6,231 bases of DNA, from positions 1 through 6,231 of the forward strand of contig SKVA01000552.1 in assembly GCA_007129695.1 (NCBI GenBank), read 5' to 3'. Positions 4,980 to 6,231 of this stretch are shown in pieces (positions within the stretch are counted from its first letter, which is position 1; the number at the start of each line of letters is the position of its first letter). The notes beneath the pieces are model-generated. The model had not been told where the DNA came from. It did no database searches and worked only from the letters and a program-made list of their open reading frames with translations. The translations under genes and the position numbers were made by a program. This stretch comes from Spirochaetaceae bacterium (GTDB taxonomy: Bacteria; Spirochaetota; Spirochaetia; DSM-27196; SLST01).

Positions 4980-6231
4980 TCTCTTTCTCCTCTGATGCCC
5001 GCCAGATGCGGGTAGTGAACGCCGAAGTACGATGCGGCCATTACCGCCGCCATGATCGCCCGCTCCCTGGAGATGCGGGATGCCGTCAGGTTGTGTTCCG
5101 CCCGGGAGACCGCGACTGCTGCCTCCATCAGATCGATCTCTCCCGCTCGTCCAGCCTCCACGCGTGCGGTAACGATCCGTTGATTGGTCATCGCCGTCTC
5201 GAGCGCTCGCTCGGCCTGCGCGACCGCGTCGTCGGCCCTGTGAACCTGCTGGGAGGCGCTCCTGATTCCGAAGTCGAGTGAAGCCTGGATCGACTCAAGT
5301 CGCACGAGCTCGCGTTCCAGTTGGATCCGGGCCGCCGCCTGCGCCAGGTCGTCGCGGCCGGTGCCGGTCCACGAAAGGTTCGCGGACACGGTCACGCCGA
5401 ATGGTACCGGATCACGAGTCGGACCGTCGGGCGCGACGATCGTAATCGACGGCGGCGTATAGCCGAGCGTGAGCGTGGGGTTTGCGAACCCGTACGAAGC
5501 GGACAGCGAGTGGTCGACAACCGACACGGTCAGACGCGTCGACCCGACCGAAAAGGTCGACGCCGAACGGTCGATGTCGCGTCGGATCGCTTCGATCGTC
5601 GCGCGCTGGTCGATGACCGCACGGTCGTGCGACGCTGCCCATGCGGAGAGTTCGGGCGGCTTTGGCGGATCGGCACTGAAGATCGGGTAGGGGTCGAGGG
5701 ACTGTTGATCCGACGGGTTGAGACCGATGGAGAACGCGAGTTCGAGCCACGAGACGCGCCAGTCGAGCGTTCCCTGGTCGCGAGCGGTGCGGGCGCGCTC
5801 GAGCGTCTCGAAGACCGACGTGAGTCCGGCCAGCGTGATCGCTCCCTCGGCGAAGCGTGCATTTGCGATGCGATATTCGGCCTGTGCGAGTTCGAGCTCT
5901 CCATCGAGCGTTGCGATCCGTTCCTGCGCGAGCCAGGCCGACTGGTAGAGCGCGTAGAGTTTGGCGATCGCCTGCGTGCGGGCGGAGTCGAGCGCGCGCT
6001 CGGCGGCCGCTGCCGCGGCCCCAGCACGGTCCAGGCGCGTTGCCGCGTCGTGGCTCAACCCGACCGGAAGCGCGAGCGTCGCGGACGCCGAAACAGAGGC
6101 GGTCCGAATACCGTCGCTTCCGGCCGTGGTCGCGGCCGACGGCGTCACGCCGAGCGACCAGTCGCCCGCGTACCGCGCCGCGTCAACGTCCTCGCGCGCG
6201 ATCAGGAGCTGGATCTCCGCGAGTCGCACAG
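4976..6231 (-). CDS. Outer-membrane efflux protein, TolC/OEP family (5' end beyond the window)
   Basis: About 417 codons are visible, entering at the right edge and ending in TGA (4978-4976). It is the outer-membrane and periplasmic exit duct of the pump. The fold is recognisable from two similar halves: long Ala/Glu/Arg-rich helices with RFAEGAITLAGL in the first half and RVEAGRAGEIDLMEAAVAV in the second. These match the helix-turn 'G-x-x-x-x-x-(D)L' signature of OEP repeats. They are separated by beta-type segments (LTVSVVDHSLSASYGF and FGVTVSANLSW), the presumed outer-membrane strands. A GTG lies at 6229-6227, but the visible N-terminus already resembles the first OEP helix and has no signal peptide, so the real start is probably outside. 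Its stop overlaps the adaptor start (ATGA). The operon promoter should lie further right, out of view. Confidence 0.87.
   Translation of the reverse strand, partial: VRLAEIQLLIAREDVDAARYAGDWSLGVTPSAATTAGSDGIRTASVSASATLALPVGLSHDAATRLDRAGAAAAAAERALDSARTQAIAKLYALYQSAWLAQERIATLDGELELAQAEYRIANARFAEGAITLAGLTSVFETLERARTARDQGTLDWRVSWLELAFSIGLNPSDQQSLDPYPIFSADPPKPPELSAWAASHDRAVIDQRATIEAIRRDIDRSASTFSVGSTRLTVSVVDHSLSASYGFANPTLTLGYTPPSITIVAPDGPTRDPVPFGVTVSANLSWTGTGRDDLAQAAARIQLERELVRLESIQASLDFGIRSASQQVHRADDAVAQAERALETAMTNQRIVTARVEAGRAGEIDLMEAAVAVSRAEHNLTASRISRERAIMAAVMAASYFGVHYPHLAGIRGERE

Noticed and set aside
6227..6229. GTG at the right edge as the true start of the outer-membrane efflux protein.
   Set aside because: There is no signal peptide and the sequence already reads like the first OEP helix; the frame is open to the edge, so the gene very likely begins outside.
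1..6231. CRISPR array, insertion sequence, tRNA or other RNA gene.
   Set aside because: No regularly spaced repeats, transposase motifs, terminal inverted repeats or tRNA-like cloverleaf sequence were seen on either strand.

Overview
This is a high-GC bacterial window (low-to-mid 60s percent GC by eye). It is dominated by a tripartite efflux operon on the minus strand. A membrane adaptor, an OEP/TolC-type protein and exported proteins imply a cell with an outer membrane. Two exported proteins have signal peptides ending in Phe-Ala|Gln, a cleavage site common in Spirochaeta/Treponema relatives. A free-living spirochaete is therefore a reasonable but weakly supported guess; nothing here (no rRNA, no marker gene) settles it.

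Layout from left to right. (1) Positions 1-167, minus: the first 55 codons of a secreted protein that runs off the left edge. It has a strong Shine-Dalgarno sequence and a near-consensus sigma-70 promoter (222-227 / 199-204) in a short AT-rich island that also holds a 20-bp-phased direct repeat. (2) Positions 323-1270, plus: an alpha/beta hydrolase gene. The catalytic part reads intact from a GTG at 461. Its usual N-terminal membrane anchor lies upstream in the same frame (ATG 323), cut off by one amber codon at 410-412. (3) Positions 1271-1327: a short convergent intergenic region packed with GC-rich hairpins. (4) Positions 1328-6231, minus: transcribed right to left, an outer-membrane efflux protein (5' end outside the window), a HlyD/MacA-type adaptor, a MacB/LolD-type ATPase, a MacB/FtsX-type permease, and a small secreted protein with LTxxQ-like motifs.

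The four core efflux genes are joined by three successive ATGA stop/start overlaps. The fifth follows nine bases after the permease stop, its ribosome binding site overlapping that stop. They probably form one polycistronic, translationally coupled unit. By analogy with MacAB-TolC, the ATPase and permease (split here, fused in E. coli MacB) would act as a mechanotransmitter that drives substrate from the periplasm through the adaptor and the outer-membrane channel. The small secreted protein may be a periplasmic accessory or stress-type chaperone.

I found no convincing wholly new system. The points most worth a second look are the amber-split hydrolase, the phased operator-like repeat over the left promoter, and the accessory periplasmic protein attached to the efflux operon.
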